Assembly (NCBI GenBank): GCA_036495685.1
Contig: DASXMJ010000149.1
Location: 1-64,000, forward strand
Reading direction: 5' to 3'
Length of the DNA: 64,000 nucleotides
From: Candidatus Binataceae bacterium
Lineage (GTDB): Bacteria > Desulfobacterota > Binatia > Binatales > Binataceae
This document shows positions 1 through 9,188 of this stretch, piece after piece. A program made the translations under genes and the position numbers. Each line of letters begins with the position of its first letter. The stretch's first letter is position 1. Under the pieces are notes generated by a model. The model saw nothing but the letters and a program-made list of their open reading frames with translations, had not been told where the DNA came from and did no database searches.

Positions 1-125
1 AGATTCTGGAGCGGATGCTCGCCGATTGCTCTGCCGGCGACATCGCCATCTTCATGTCCAACGGTCCGTTCGACGGCTTGAAAAACCGTTTTCTGGAAGC
101 GTTGCGTGGCCGCGGCACTTCCTAG
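1..125 (+). CDS. mpl: Mur ligase C-terminus, probably Mpl (partial, 5' end outside window)
   Basis: Only the last 40 residues are present, read from base 3 to a TAG at 123-125. They contain a glycine-aspartate turn followed by an MSNG-x-F-x-G motif and a short amphipathic helix. This is how UDP-N-acetylmuramate:L-alanyl-gamma-D-glutamyl-meso-diaminopimelate ligase (Mpl) proteins end; MurC ends differently. Mpl attaches recycled murein tripeptide to UDP-MurNAc in the cytoplasm. The assignment rests on this C-terminal motif only, so another Mur ligase paralogue cannot be excluded. The gene converges on the minus-strand YqgE-like gene. Confidence 0.6.
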   Translation, partial: ILERMLADCSAGDIAIFMSNGPFDGLKNRFLEALRGRGTS

Positions 126-244
126 CTGGGTTTGTCACGGCCCACAACAATCCTGATGCAGCTGACCTCTTCACCGTTCCTGATTAGCGCCTGGCGCGGC
201 CAGTTTCTCCCCTGGGGAGAAACCGTGTTTCGGGCGAGGATGGG

Positions 245-934
245 TCAGCGTGGCGAGGGCGGAAGGCTCTGCTCGATAGAATCTGGTGGCAATTCAAGAA
301 TCTTTAGTAGTGGGCCGCCCTCCGGAATTCGTCCTTTAGCGATCAGTTCGTCCCAGAGGTGCGCCGGCGAGGTGCTGAAGACCGCGTCTGCGTTCACCGG
401 GACCTCAAACCAGGAACCCCGCGCCTTTTCGTCGTGCAGTTGGTCGATGCTCCATTGCGAGTAGCCCTGGAAGACGCGGACGCTCTCCTTGTCTAGATGC
501 GGGTCCTTTAAAATCGCGGCGATGTCCTTGGGATCGACACTCAGGTATAGGTTGCCGAACACGTGGTGGTCGTCCTGGTTCGGGCTTGAAGTGCGCCGCA
601 CCATGAGCGTCGCGTCCAGCTCCACGGGACCGCCGAAATAAATCACATCCGCCGCGTTCGGGAGGTCGACCGAGTTGGGGAACGCTTTCTTGACGCCTAT
701 CGTGGTCGGTTTGTTGATAATTACCCCTTCTACCAGCTGAGGCATTATCTCGGGTGGGAGCATCAGAATGACCGATTGGTCGAAAAGGGGATCGCCCAAC
801 TCGGGCCTGGCCACCAGGAAGTTGGGCTCATCGGCGGATGCGGTCCCCGCCGACAGGGCAACCACCATAACCGCGATTGCCAGCAAGATTCTCGGCCGTT
901 TCACGGAGGCCACGATATTTTGGACTTGAGTCAT
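245..934 (-). CDS. YqgE/AlgH (DUF179) family protein with signal peptide
   Basis: The 229-residue product carries the YqgE/AlgH fold signature: an FLVARPELGDPLF opening, a central YFGGPV block, and a late GYSQWSIDQL segment. The family's role is poorly defined; AlgH was first linked to alginate regulation. Unlike ordinary cytoplasmic YqgE (about 185 residues), this one begins with a basic, then hydrophobic stretch ending in an A-x-A-like site near residue 33, so export is predicted. I chose the ATG at 934 because the longer frame would run into the upstream dehydrogenase, which stops at 960. The 25-base gap suggests both are in one operon. C-terminal residues match the family less well. Confidence 0.82.
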   Translation of the reverse strand: MTQVQNIVASVKRPRILLAIAVMVVALSAGTASADEPNFLVARPELGDPLFDQSVILMLPPEIMPQLVEGVIINKPTTIGVKKAFPNSVDLPNAADVIYFGGPVELDATLMVRRTSSPNQDDHHVFGNLYLSVDPKDIAAILKDPHLDKESVRVFQGYSQWSIDQLHDEKARGSWFEVPVNADAVFSTSPAHLWDELIAKGRIPEGGPLLKILELPPDSIEQSLPPSPR

Positions 935-959
935 CGGCACAACCGAGGCCGACACATAG

Positions 960-1967
960 CTAGTAGCCGAGGAGCGGATCCACCACATTTAGCAGTTGGG
1001 TTCCCGCGGTAAAGCGCCGCAGGTTCTCGGCGAACAATTCGCACGCCTTCTCCATATAGCCGCGGTTGGCTCCCGACATATGGGGGGTAAGGATGACGTT
1101 TTCCAAATCCCACAGGGGACTGGAGGCTTCCAGCGGCTCATGCTCGAACACGTCAAGGCCGGCGCCGCCGATTTTTCCGCCGCGCAGGGCTTCGATCATG
1201 GCCTGCTCGTCGATCACTTCTCCGCGTCCAATATTCACAATGTATGCGCCGGGCCTCATCGCGGCGATTTCCTTTGCCCCGACAAACTTGCGAGTCGCGG
1301 GGGTGAGCGGCAGGGTCACCGTCAGGTAGTCGCTCTCCTCCATGATCGCCTGACATTGGTCGGGTCCGAAGAACTTGCGGGGAAGCTTTCCTTCAGGGTC
1401 CCCGAGGCCTGCGGGGCACCATCCCCGGTCGCGGCGGTCCCCCGGGTTTCGCTTCAGCGCCAGCACCTGCATTCCCAGCGCGTCAGCGAGCCGCGCGGTC
1501 TCGCGGCCGATCGAGCCGTAGCCGATAACGCCCAGGGTCTTTCCGCGCATCTCCTCGATGGTGTCCATGAAACCGGTGCGGCGATGCCATTCGTGGCGAA
1601 GCTGCGCTCTGATCATAACATGAAGCTGGTGCGCGTAAGCGAGCATCGAGGCTATCGTGTATTCCGAGATGGCAGTGGCGTGAATGCCACTTGAGGTGGT
1701 TACGGGAACTTTCCCGTTCTTGCCGATCCACGACGAAACGTGGTCCGCGCCCGCGCTTAGCAGCTGAATCCATCTGAGACCGGGCGCGCGCTCCAGCAAG
1801 TCGTCCGGCACGCGAAAACCGAGCATCACGTCGCATCCGCCAGCCACCAGCGCCCGAACGTCTTGGTTGGTCCGGCAGACGCGGTCGGAGATTTCGGCCC
1901 GTGGGGCGGCCTGCTGAACCACTTCTCGCAGTTCAGGCGTGAGCGGGATGGTGGCGATGATTTTCAT
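960..1967 (-). CDS. D-isomer-specific 2-hydroxyacid dehydrogenase
   Basis: This 335-residue protein is a NAD(P)-dependent D-2-hydroxyacid dehydrogenase, a cytoplasmic enzyme interconverting 2-oxo acids and D-2-hydroxyacids. The Rossmann motif GYGSIG lies near residue 150. The catalytic triad is visible as Arg in NIGRGEVID, Glu in FEHEPLE, and His in the TPHMSG block near the C-terminus. A roughly 25-residue charged insertion follows the cofactor strand (RNPGDRRDRGW region) and is not typical. The ATG at 1967 gives the usual KIIAT first strand; an upstream start at 1991 adds eight residues. The substrate is not predictable. It is the first gene of a likely two-gene operon with the YqgE-like gene. 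Confidence 0.88.
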   Translation of the reverse strand: MKIIATIPLTPELREVVQQAAPRAEISDRVCRTNQDVRALVAGGCDVMLGFRVPDDLLERAPGLRWIQLLSAGADHVSSWIGKNGKVPVTTSSGIHATAISEYTIASMLAYAHQLHVMIRAQLRHEWHRRTGFMDTIEEMRGKTLGVIGYGSIGRETARLADALGMQVLALKRNPGDRRDRGWCPAGLGDPEGKLPRKFFGPDQCQAIMEESDYLTVTLPLTPATRKFVGAKEIAAMRPGAYIVNIGRGEVIDEQAMIEALRGGKIGGAGLDVFEHEPLEASSPLWDLENVILTPHMSGANRGYMEKACELFAENLRRFTAGTQLLNVVDPLLGY

Positions 1968-2088
1968 AGCGGCTACAAGGCAATCTCGCATGCCGGTGGC
2001 GCTGGCTTCAAGCAGCTAACGCGGCCATTGAGCACAGGCGCCCGCAGGCTTATGATCGTGGCGCTCCGAGAGCGGCAAAGGCGCATAG

Positions 2089-2868
2089 ATGAACCGGCTT
2101 AATATTTTTGCAGCGATCGTGTTTTCCGCAGCCTTGTTGATCGCGTCCTACTCCGGAGCGCAAAGCATCAATTCAAATTCCCAGGTTCAATCGCCGCCGC
2201 AGGGTCAAGAGCTGAATCAACCGGCGCCGCAAGGCGAAGAGAACGACTCCACGCTGGAACTGGCTCCACAGCCTGGGGCGCAAAAGCCGGGGGTCGAGGA
2301 AATTCCGGGTCCCCGCAGCTTTCATCCGAACAGCGATACCTCGTCGCTAAACCCCAATTTCAATCCCAACACTGAGAACGGCGATTCGTCACGCCTTTCC
2401 CGTCACGGACGCCCCTACCTTGGCGTCGAAGTCCAGTGGGCGAGCGAGTGCTTCAAGGGCGCCGAAGAGTATGGGCTAAAAGTAACCAAGGTAGATCCGC
2501 AAAGCCCCGCGGCAGTAGCCGGGCTCCAGGCGGGACATGAAATCAGTCCGGCGGGCGCCGCGGCGATAACCCTCACTGGATTGATCCCGTTGGCAACCCC
2601 TCTCCTGGGCCATTTCCTCAACAAGCCGGGGGCCATAGGGAACGACGGCGACCTTATCATCGCGGTGGACGATCAACGGATTCGCAATCAGCAGGACCTT
2701 GACGACAAAATGGCTCAGCTCAAGCCTGGCGATACGCTCTATATGACCGTGATCCGGCCGAACGGAGATGGCAGCCATAAGACCCTTAAGATCGCCGTGC
2801 GTGTGGGCGAATGGGGCCAGCCAGTCGCGAACGCAGATCCTGCATCGAACGGCGCCGCACCGCAGTAG
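2089..2868 (+). CDS. secreted PDZ-domain protein
   Basis: The 259-residue product starts with a signal peptide (hydrophobic residues 6-20). A low-complexity Gln/Pro/Asn-rich linker follows to about residue 105, then a single PDZ-type domain to about residue 250. The carboxylate-binding-loop region is RPYLGVEV, and the domain ends with GDTLYMTVIRP and KTLKIAVRVGEWG strands. Between the AGLQAG turn and the expected GDLIIAVDDQ strand there is an insertion of about 30 mostly hydrophobic residues (GLIPLATPLL core). There is no protease domain, so it is not HtrA itself. It probably binds C-termini or unfolded segments in the periplasm. It is divergent from the dehydrogenase. Confidence 0.75.
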   Translation: MNRLNIFAAIVFSAALLIASYSGAQSINSNSQVQSPPQGQELNQPAPQGEENDSTLELAPQPGAQKPGVEEIPGPRSFHPNSDTSSLNPNFNPNTENGDSSRLSRHGRPYLGVEVQWASECFKGAEEYGLKVTKVDPQSPAAVAGLQAGHEISPAGAAAITLTGLIPLATPLLGHFLNKPGAIGNDGDLIIAVDDQRIRNQQDLDDKMAQLKPGDTLYMTVIRPNGDGSHKTLKIAVRVGEWGQPVANADPASNGAAPQ

Positions 2869-3135
2869 AGAGTCCGCGCAGCATACAATCGGGCAGTCAA
2901 CTCTCGCCAAGCTGCGCGGGAGTCTGCTTTTACTCAGTCAGCGGGGTCAGAAGGTTTGGGCGGGCTCTTCCGCGCACCCTGCGCAGAGCTGTGTCGTTAA
3001 ACACAAGGGAAACCAGACCACCTGGACTCCCCTCGTAATGAGAGTGGTGCCTAACTTCGACACAAACTCGCTCACGGAGTCTAAAACGGCCAAGTGGCCT
3101 CACCGCGAATGCTTCAGACCTATGAGGTAGCCCCG

Positions 3136-3999
3136 ATGCTGACGACCGCCAAAGAGTTCTTGCAGCAGGTGTTTCGCGATTTCTCGCAAGACGAATGCCC
3201 ATCGATGGCCGCGGCTCTTGCATATGCCACGCTGTTCGCGCTGCCTTCCCTGTTGCTGATCGTGATTTTCATAGCTGGACTTGTTCTTGGTCCAAAGGCT
3301 GCGAACGGCGAGATCGAGAAAAGCTTAAGCGGTGCGATGGGTCCTCAGGCGGCGGCGCAAATCCAGACGATGGTCAGCAGCCTGGCTCAGAACCGAACCG
3401 GGGGGATCATCGCAACGGTCCTCGGATTGGTCGGTCTGATAGTTTCAGCAACGGGAGTGCTGATACAGCTTCAGCAATGCCTCAACAAAGCCTGGAAGGT
3501 AAAGGTGGTCGGTTCCGGTCTGCGATACTTTGCGATGCAACGTATGCGCTCCGGACTTCTGCTCGTGGGCGCCGGGATACTGGCGATCGTTTCGCTAGCA
3601 GCGAGTTCCGCGATTGCGGTGCTGACCAGGGAGCTACCGTTTCCAGGCGCCACTCACGCCGGCGAGATGCTGACCTCCATGGCGATGTTTGCGATCATGT
3701 TCGCCGCCATCCTCAAGGTGATGCCAGACGTCCAACTGCGGTGGAGTGATGTGTGGGTGGGAGGACTGTTCATCGCGCTGCTCTTCGTGATCGGGAAATT
3801 CTTGATCGCGATTTACATGGCGCACGCTGGGAAGGCCAGCGCGTATGGTGCCGCGGGGTCGCTCGCGCTGATTCTGATGTGGACCTACTATTCCGCGCTT
3901 ATCTTTCTGCTCGGCGTCGAGTTGACCCAGGTCTGGGTACGCCGCGGCGGCCGCGAGGTCCCACCAAAACTCGGCGCGGTTCGCACGGCGTCGGCCTGA
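3136..3999 (+). CDS. YihY/BrkB family inner-membrane protein
   Basis: The 287-residue protein has the YihY/BrkB layout: an N-terminal amphipathic segment with DECPSMAAALAYATLFALPSLL, then about six hydrophobic spans, ending with SLALILMWTYYSALIFLLGVEL before a short basic tail. The family is an inner-membrane protein of unresolved function; older claims of RNase BN activity were withdrawn, and transporter or virulence roles have been proposed. I took the ATG at 3136, which places the conserved helix at the N-terminus; the frame is open back to 3094. It stands alone, about 270 bases after the PDZ gene and 300 before mfd. Confidence 0.88.
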   Translation: MLTTAKEFLQQVFRDFSQDECPSMAAALAYATLFALPSLLLIVIFIAGLVLGPKAANGEIEKSLSGAMGPQAAAQIQTMVSSLAQNRTGGIIATVLGLVGLIVSATGVLIQLQQCLNKAWKVKVVGSGLRYFAMQRMRSGLLLVGAGILAIVSLAASSAIAVLTRELPFPGATHAGEMLTSMAMFAIMFAAILKVMPDVQLRWSDVWVGGLFIALLFVIGKFLIAIYMAHAGKASAYGAAGSLALILMWTYYSALIFLLGVELTQVWVRRGGREVPPKLGAVRTASA

Positions 4000-4301
4000 A
4001 CAAGCACCGGCTTCTGAAAGAAACCTTGGTCCGTTGAGCTGCTCGACGAACGCGCCATATCGCTTCGCCTAATCCGCTTAACAACCGGCACAGATCTCCA
4101 TTGTGCAGCAAGAATCGCCTCTCCGGTACGGCTCGCGCGAGCGGTTCGCAAGCGCCAAAGCTTCTTACCAACCGCAGTACCGAAATGAGCTTTCCTTCAA
4201 CTCGCGATTGATTCTTTGCTAGTGTTCCAGCGTCGACCGCCCATCACGCGCTCCTTCGCGCGCAGTGGGAAGGCCGTGGTGCGTTTGCCGAGTTAGAAAT
4301 C
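4000..4301. other. intergenic stretch upstream of mfd
   Basis: These 302 bases between the BrkB-like gene and mfd hold no reading frame that resembles a protein and no RNA I recognise. A short GC-rich hairpin (GGCTCGCGCGAGCGG, about 4128-4142) is present, without a T-run. The mfd promoter presumably lies in the more AT-rich 4190-4230 part, but I see no clear -35/-10 pair. Confidence 0.5.
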
Positions 4302-7300
4302 GTGTACAGGAGCATTAAAGAGGCAGCCAGCGAGCTTGATGCGCGGATCCGTGCGGGGCGCGACCGTCGTTTCCCGGTAATGGGCCTCAAGGGTGCAGCC
4401 GGAGCTTTGATGCTGCGCGAGACCGTGCTCAGGCTTGAACGGCCGCTGGTCGCGATTGCGCCGCGTGCGAATGAGGCCGAGGCGCTGGCTCACGAGCTCA
4501 AGTATTTCTTGGGCCAGTCAGAGGACTCTGATGCCGGGTCGAACCGCATCCATCATCTGCCGGCCTGGGAGATTAGACCGTTTGCGCACGTCTCGCCGCC
4601 GTCCGACATCCAGGGAGCGCAGGTCGCCGCCCTTTATTCGATGCTCCGCCAGCCCGCGCCGGTTGTGATCTCCTCGGTCGAGGCGCTGATGATGCGCACC
4701 ATTCCGCGCGCGATTCTGAACGATTCGATAGTTCGGGTGTCGGTCGGCGATCGGCTTGATCTCGAGACTCTGATCGATGCGCTCACGACCGCCGGCTATC
4801 AACGGATCCCGCAAGCCGAGGAACCCGGAGACTTCAGCGTGCGCGGCGGAATCGTCGACGTATTCTCTCCCCTGCTCAGCGCACCGGTGCGGATCGAAAT
4901 GGAGGACGACCGGGTGACGTCAATCCGTCGCTTTGAACCAGCCTCTCAGCGTTCCGCCGGCGCGATCCAGGAAGCAGCAATCGTGCGTACCCGGTTTGTC
5001 GCCTCGTCGTCTTTAAGGGTTACTCGCGTCGGTGCGGCCGTCGCAGTACGCGCGGCCGACCTGGGGATGGTTCGCAAGGAGGTCGCGGAACTGGAAGAGA
5101 CATTGGCGAACGGATTGCTCTTTCCAGGGGTGGAACTGCTGATGCCGTACCTGTTCCAGGCGCCGCTGGAACCGATCTTCAACTACGTTCCAGACGACGC
5201 GATTTGGTGGCTGCTCGATCCGGGACGGCTCGTCGCAGAAGCGCAGAAGTATAGCGAGAAAATTGCAGCCGAAGCTGCCGCCTCCGCCGAAAAGCATTCA
5301 TTCCATCCGGATCCGGCGTCCTTGTATGTGGGCGCCGACGAATTCGAGAACGCGCTGGCCAACCAGGTGGCCGTGGAAGTCGGATCGCTCATCACCGTGA
5401 GCGCGCCCCGGGAGGGGTGGGCCGAGCCAGTTGAGGTACGGTCGCAAGCGAGCCTGCGGCTCTCGTCGTCGGAGCTGTCCGGCGCCCGTGCGGTGCCGAG
5501 TTTCGAACCGCTCGCCGACCAGCTTAAGGAAGTGCAGCGGCAGCAGGGCAGGGCCCTGATGATCGTCGAGGGACCCCATCAGGTGGCGCGCCTCAAGCGG
5601 CACCTGGAGGCGTACGATCTCGAAATCAACACCGAGTGCAGAAGTTTTGCCCAATTGCTCGAGTGGCCGGATTTCAGGCCGGCGATCATGGAGGGGGAGA
5701 TTTCGGCCGGGGTGGCACTGGAGGCCGACGGAATCTATCTATACAGCGAAGAGGAATTGTTCGGAGAGCCCCGGGTCCGCCGCCGCACGCGTCCGACCGC
5801 GAAGGGCGCTATTCTGGATCTGGAAGAACTCAAGCCCGAAGACCTGGTCGTGCACATCGACCACGGCATCGGACGCTTTCGTGGCCTCAAGCACCTGCGA
5901 GTCGCGGACATCGAGGGCGACTTTCTCAATCTGGAGTATGCCGCGAACGACACGATGTACGTACCGGTCGAGCGCATCAACCTCGTGCAGCGGTATATCG
6001 GCGGCGATGGTGAAGCACCCAAGCTGGATCGGCTGGGAAGCGGTTCGTGGGACAAGGTAAAGCAACGGACGCGCAAGGCGGTGCTGGCAATGGCCTCGGA
6101 ACTGCTGGAGGTCTATGCGGCGCGTGAAGTGCTAGAGGCAAGTCCCTTCACCATTCCCGGCGAATACCAGGAGTTCGTCGACCGCTTCGAATTCGAGGAG
6201 ACTGCCGATCAGCAGTCCGCGATTGACGATGTGGTCCACGACCTGACTCGGACTAAGCCGATGGACCGGCTCATTTGCGGCGATGCGGGTTTCGGCAAGA
6301 CTGAGGTCGCGCTGCGCGCCGCGTTTATCGCCGCGATGGATGCACGGCAGATCGCGGTGCTGGTGCCGACCACGGTGCTCGCGGAGCAGCACTTGAACAC
6401 CTTTCGCAAGCGCTTTGTCGAGTATCCGTTGCGGATCGAGATGGTGTCGCGTTTCCGCAGCCCCAAAGAAAATCGCCAGGTGGTCGAAGACCTTGCTGCC
6501 GGCAAAGTGGACATTGTGATTGGGACGCATCGCCTGCTGCAGGAGGGGGTGAATTTTCCGCGGCTGGGGTTGCTCATCATCGACGAAGAGCATCGCTTCG
6601 GAGTGGTGGACAAGGAACGCATTAAGAAACTGCGCAAGCTGGTTGCTGTGCTGACGCTGACCGCGACGCCGATACCCCGGACGCTGCACATGGCGATGCT
6701 CGGGATGCGCGATCTTTCCGTCATCCAGACCGCGCCGCCCGACCGTCAGCAGATACGAACCTTCGTTGCGCACTTTGATGACGCCCTGATTCGCGAAGTG
6801 GTGTTGCGCGAATTAAACCGGCGCGGACAGGTCTTCTTCGTGCACAATAGGGTGGAAAATATCGACTATATTGCGCGCCATCTGCGGACCCTGATCCCGG
6901 AGGCGAAAATCGCGGTGGCACACGGACAGATGAAGGAGCGCCAGCTCGAAGACGTGATGCGCGAATTCGTCGACAACCGGGTAAACCTGCTGGTCTGTTC
7001 GGCGATAATCGAGTCCGGCCTGGACATTCCGAACGCCAATACGATGATCGTCAATCGCGCCGATCATTTCGGGCTGGCGCAGCTTTACCAGTTGCGCGGA
7101 CGCGTCGGCCGCTCGCGCCAGAAGGCCTACGCCTATCTCCTCATTCCGGGCGAACACATCATCACTCGCGATGCCAAGCGGCGCATCGATGCGCTCCGCG
7201 AGCTCGTCGAGGCGGAGGCTGGCAGCGGCTTCAAGCTGGCGATGGCCGATCTTGAGCATCGGGGCGCTGGCAATTTGCTAGGACGCGAACAATCGGGCGA

Positions 7301-7874
7301 GATCGCGGCGGTGGGGTTCGAGCTGTACACCGAGATGATGGAGCAGGCGATTGCCCAGTTGCGCGGGGAAGAGCGGCGGCCCGACTTCGAACCGGAACTG
7401 AAACTGGGCATTCCCGCGTACATCCCCGATGCGTATGTCCCGGACGAGAACGAGCGGCTGGTGCTCTATCGACGATTTGGCCGTGCCAATACCGAGCAGG
7501 ATTTGTTCGACCTCCGCGACGAGATCCGCGATCGTTTCGGTCCGGTCCCGACGCTGGTTGAAAACCTGGTGGCGGCCATGAATCTGCGCCGCCGCATGAA
7601 GGAGCAGATGATCCTGACTGCGATCGTCAAGGGCACGCAGCTTGAGGTCAGGTTTCATCCCGATGCCCCGGTCGAACCCGCGAAACTTGTCGCCCTGGCC
7701 AAGGAAAACCGGCGCACCATGAAATTAACGCCCTCGTACCAGGTTATCGCGAGGATTGAAGCAGGCGAGTACCCGCAGGTATTTGCCCAGGTCGACGGTA
7801 TCTTGCAGGCCTTGGCCACCTGTGAAAAGTTGGAGCATCCGATGACGAGTGTGGCGAGTCCTATAATTAACTAG
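4302..7874 (+). CDS. mfd: transcription-repair coupling factor Mfd
   Basis: The full-length 1190-residue Mfd is an ATP-dependent DNA translocase that pushes stalled RNA polymerase off lesions and recruits UvrA. The N-terminal UvrB-like modules occupy about 1-400. A CarD-like RNA-polymerase-interaction domain lies near 505-580 (EDLVVHIDHGIGRFRGL). Superfamily 2 helicase motors follow: Walker A GDAGFGKTEVA near 660, DEEH box in LIIDEEHRFGV, TATPIPRTL, and QLRGRVGRS. A TRCF C-terminal domain lies near 1030-1130. The start is GTG; no better upstream start exists. It heads a run with surA-like, pdxA and uvrA, placing it close to its partner UvrA. Confidence 0.97.
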   Translation: MYRSIKEAASELDARIRAGRDRRFPVMGLKGAAGALMLRETVLRLERPLVAIAPRANEAEALAHELKYFLGQSEDSDAGSNRIHHLPAWEIRPFAHVSPPSDIQGAQVAALYSMLRQPAPVVISSVEALMMRTIPRAILNDSIVRVSVGDRLDLETLIDALTTAGYQRIPQAEEPGDFSVRGGIVDVFSPLLSAPVRIEMEDDRVTSIRRFEPASQRSAGAIQEAAIVRTRFVASSSLRVTRVGAAVAVRAADLGMVRKEVAELEETLANGLLFPGVELLMPYLFQAPLEPIFNYVPDDAIWWLLDPGRLVAEAQKYSEKIAAEAAASAEKHSFHPDPASLYVGADEFENALANQVAVEVGSLITVSAPREGWAEPVEVRSQASLRLSSSELSGARAVPSFEPLADQLKEVQRQQGRALMIVEGPHQVARLKRHLEAYDLEINTECRSFAQLLEWPDFRPAIMEGEISAGVALEADGIYLYSEEELFGEPRVRRRTRPTAKGAILDLEELKPEDLVVHIDHGIGRFRGLKHLRVADIEGDFLNLEYAANDTMYVPVERINLVQRYIGGDGEAPKLDRLGSGSWDKVKQRTRKAVLAMASELLEVYAAREVLEASPFTIPGEYQEFVDRFEFEETADQQSAIDDVVHDLTRTKPMDRLICGDAGFGKTEVALRAAFIAAMDARQIAVLVPTTVLAEQHLNTFRKRFVEYPLRIEMVSRFRSPKENRQVVEDLAAGKVDIVIGTHRLLQEGVNFPRLGLLIIDEEHRFGVVDKERIKKLRKLVAVLTLTATPIPRTLHMAMLGMRDLSVIQTAPPDRQQIRTFVAHFDDALIREVVLRELNRRGQVFFVHNRVENIDYIARHLRTLIPEAKIAVAHGQMKERQLEDVMREFVDNRVNLLVCSAIIESGLDIPNANTMIVNRADHFGLAQLYQLRGRVGRSRQKAYAYLLIPGEHIITRDAKRRIDALRELVEAEAGSGFKLAMADLEHRGAGNLLGREQSGEIAAVGFELYTEMMEQAIAQLRGEERRPDFEPELKLGIPAYIPDAYVPDENERLVLYRRFGRANTEQDLFDLRDEIRDRFGPVPTLVENLVAAMNLRRRMKEQMILTAIVKGTQLEVRFHPDAPVEPAKLVALAKENRRTMKLTPSYQVIARIEAGEYPQVFAQVDGILQALATCEKLEHPMTSVASPIIN

Positions 7875-7963
7875 CGCCGTTCCGGTCTGGGGCGAGTGCC
7901 GTTTGAACCATGCAGCAGTTTCGCGTTTTCGGTTTAGGAAATCCGCCTGCCGTTGATTGAGCA

Positions 7964-9184
7964 GTGTCCGACGGTATGGCGAAGCCCGCAAGCAAAAGCC
8001 CAAAAACGATGCGCGCGATTCCCCTCCTTGGAGCCGCATCCGTGGCCGCGATCCTCCTGTCACAGGTAGCCGGATGCTCTGCGCTATCCTCGCTCCAGGG
8101 CAAGAGCAAGCCGGCGGCTCAGGCGAGCGTGGCGGCCCAGTCCAGCCCGGCGACCCAGTCCAGCCCGGCGACCCAGTCCAGCCCCGCCAGCGCGGCGAGT
8201 CCCTCGACGCAGGCCACCCCGGCGGCCCTGGCAACCGAGGCGGCGATTCCACCAGATGCACTCATCGCTCAGCCGCCACGCCCACAGGGACCTCACCAAA
8301 CCGTGGCGCATATCGTGGCGAGCGTCGACGGGGAACCGATCACCGCCCGCGACGTCGAGCAATTCAGTACTGCCGTGGGACATCCGGTCAACGCCGAGGA
8401 CATCGCTGACGATCCAGCAGCGAAGGCCGCACTCAAGGCGCTGATATCGCAGAAACTGTTGGAAAAAGAGATCGACCAATACTCCAGCAAGGTCGACGAG
8501 GAGCAGATCGACAACTACATCGAGGTGGTGCGGCGCGATAAGCATATGACTCCCGAACAGTTCAAGGCCGCAGTGGCGCAGAGCGGCATGAGCATGGAGG
8601 ATTTCCGCAAGCACGCGCGCGAAGAGCTGGAGAAGGAGATGATGATCCGCCAACAAGTTCGCCAGCGTGTCGAGATTCCCAACGCGGACATCCAGGCCTA
8701 CTACGACGAGCACAAGGCGGATTTTACGGTGGCCAGCGAGAAGTTGAGGGTCGCGCAAATTCTGATCGGGGTCCCGCAAAATGCAACCCCGCAACAGATT
8801 GCCGCGCTGCAGGCAAAGGCCGACAAGATTCGCGCTGCGGCGGCGGGGGGAGCGGACTTCGCCGTGCTGGCGAAAAAATATTCCGACGACGAGTCCCGCA
8901 ACAACGGTGGCGAACTCGGATGGTTCGGACCACAGGACATTCTCGAGCAGATCTACGCAGCAGTGAAAAACCTCAAACCCGGAGACGTCTCGCAGCTGGT
9001 CCGCACCAGCCATGGGTTTCATATCCTGAAGCTCGAGGAACATCAGGTTGCCGGCCTGCAGCCGCTCGCCGAGGTCAAGGAGCAAATCCGCAATCAGCTC
9101 ATCAATCAGCGAGCGAACGTGGAGCTGGAGAACTGGGTCGAGACCGACCTCACCAAGCAGCACGACGTCGAGACGTTCTACTAG
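7964..9184 (+). CDS. SurA-like parvulin peptidyl-prolyl isomerase, lipoprotein
   Basis: This 406-residue periplasmic chaperone/isomerase has a lipobox (VAGC, Cys about residue 38) after a hydrophobic signal. Then comes an Ala/Ser/Pro/Gln linker including a tandem SSPATQ repeat, a SurA-N-type helical domain (about 115-240), and one parvulin PPIC domain (about 250-350) with KYSDDESRNNGGELGWFG and HGFHILKL. The C-terminal helix follows. SurA of E. coli has two parvulin domains and no lipid anchor; this single-domain lipoprotein is closer to PrsA/PpiD-like proteins in layout. The start is GTG at 7964, with an in-frame ATG four codons later. It is about 90 bases after mfd and 4 bases before pdxA. 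Confidence 0.88.
   Translation: MSDGMAKPASKSPKTMRAIPLLGAASVAAILLSQVAGCSALSSLQGKSKPAAQASVAAQSSPATQSSPATQSSPASAASPSTQATPAALATEAAIPPDALIAQPPRPQGPHQTVAHIVASVDGEPITARDVEQFSTAVGHPVNAEDIADDPAAKAALKALISQKLLEKEIDQYSSKVDEEQIDNYIEVVRRDKHMTPEQFKAAVAQSGMSMEDFRKHAREELEKEMMIRQQVRQRVEIPNADIQAYYDEHKADFTVASEKLRVAQILIGVPQNATPQQIAALQAKADKIRAAAAGGADFAVLAKKYSDDESRNNGGELGWFGPQDILEQIYAAVKNLKPGDVSQLVRTSHGFHILKLEEHQVAGLQPLAEVKEQIRNQLINQRANVELENWVETDLTKQHDVETFY
8138..8191 (+). repeat. 18-bp in-frame tandem repeat, about three copies
   Basis: Units at 8138-8155 and 8156-8173 are identical, and a third, diverged unit runs to about 8191. Each encodes six residues (QSSPAT) of the linker between the lipidated Cys and the chaperone domain. 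The period keeps the reading frame, so copy-number change would lengthen or shorten the tether without breaking the protein. Confidence 0.9.
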
Positions 9185-9188
9185 ACGC

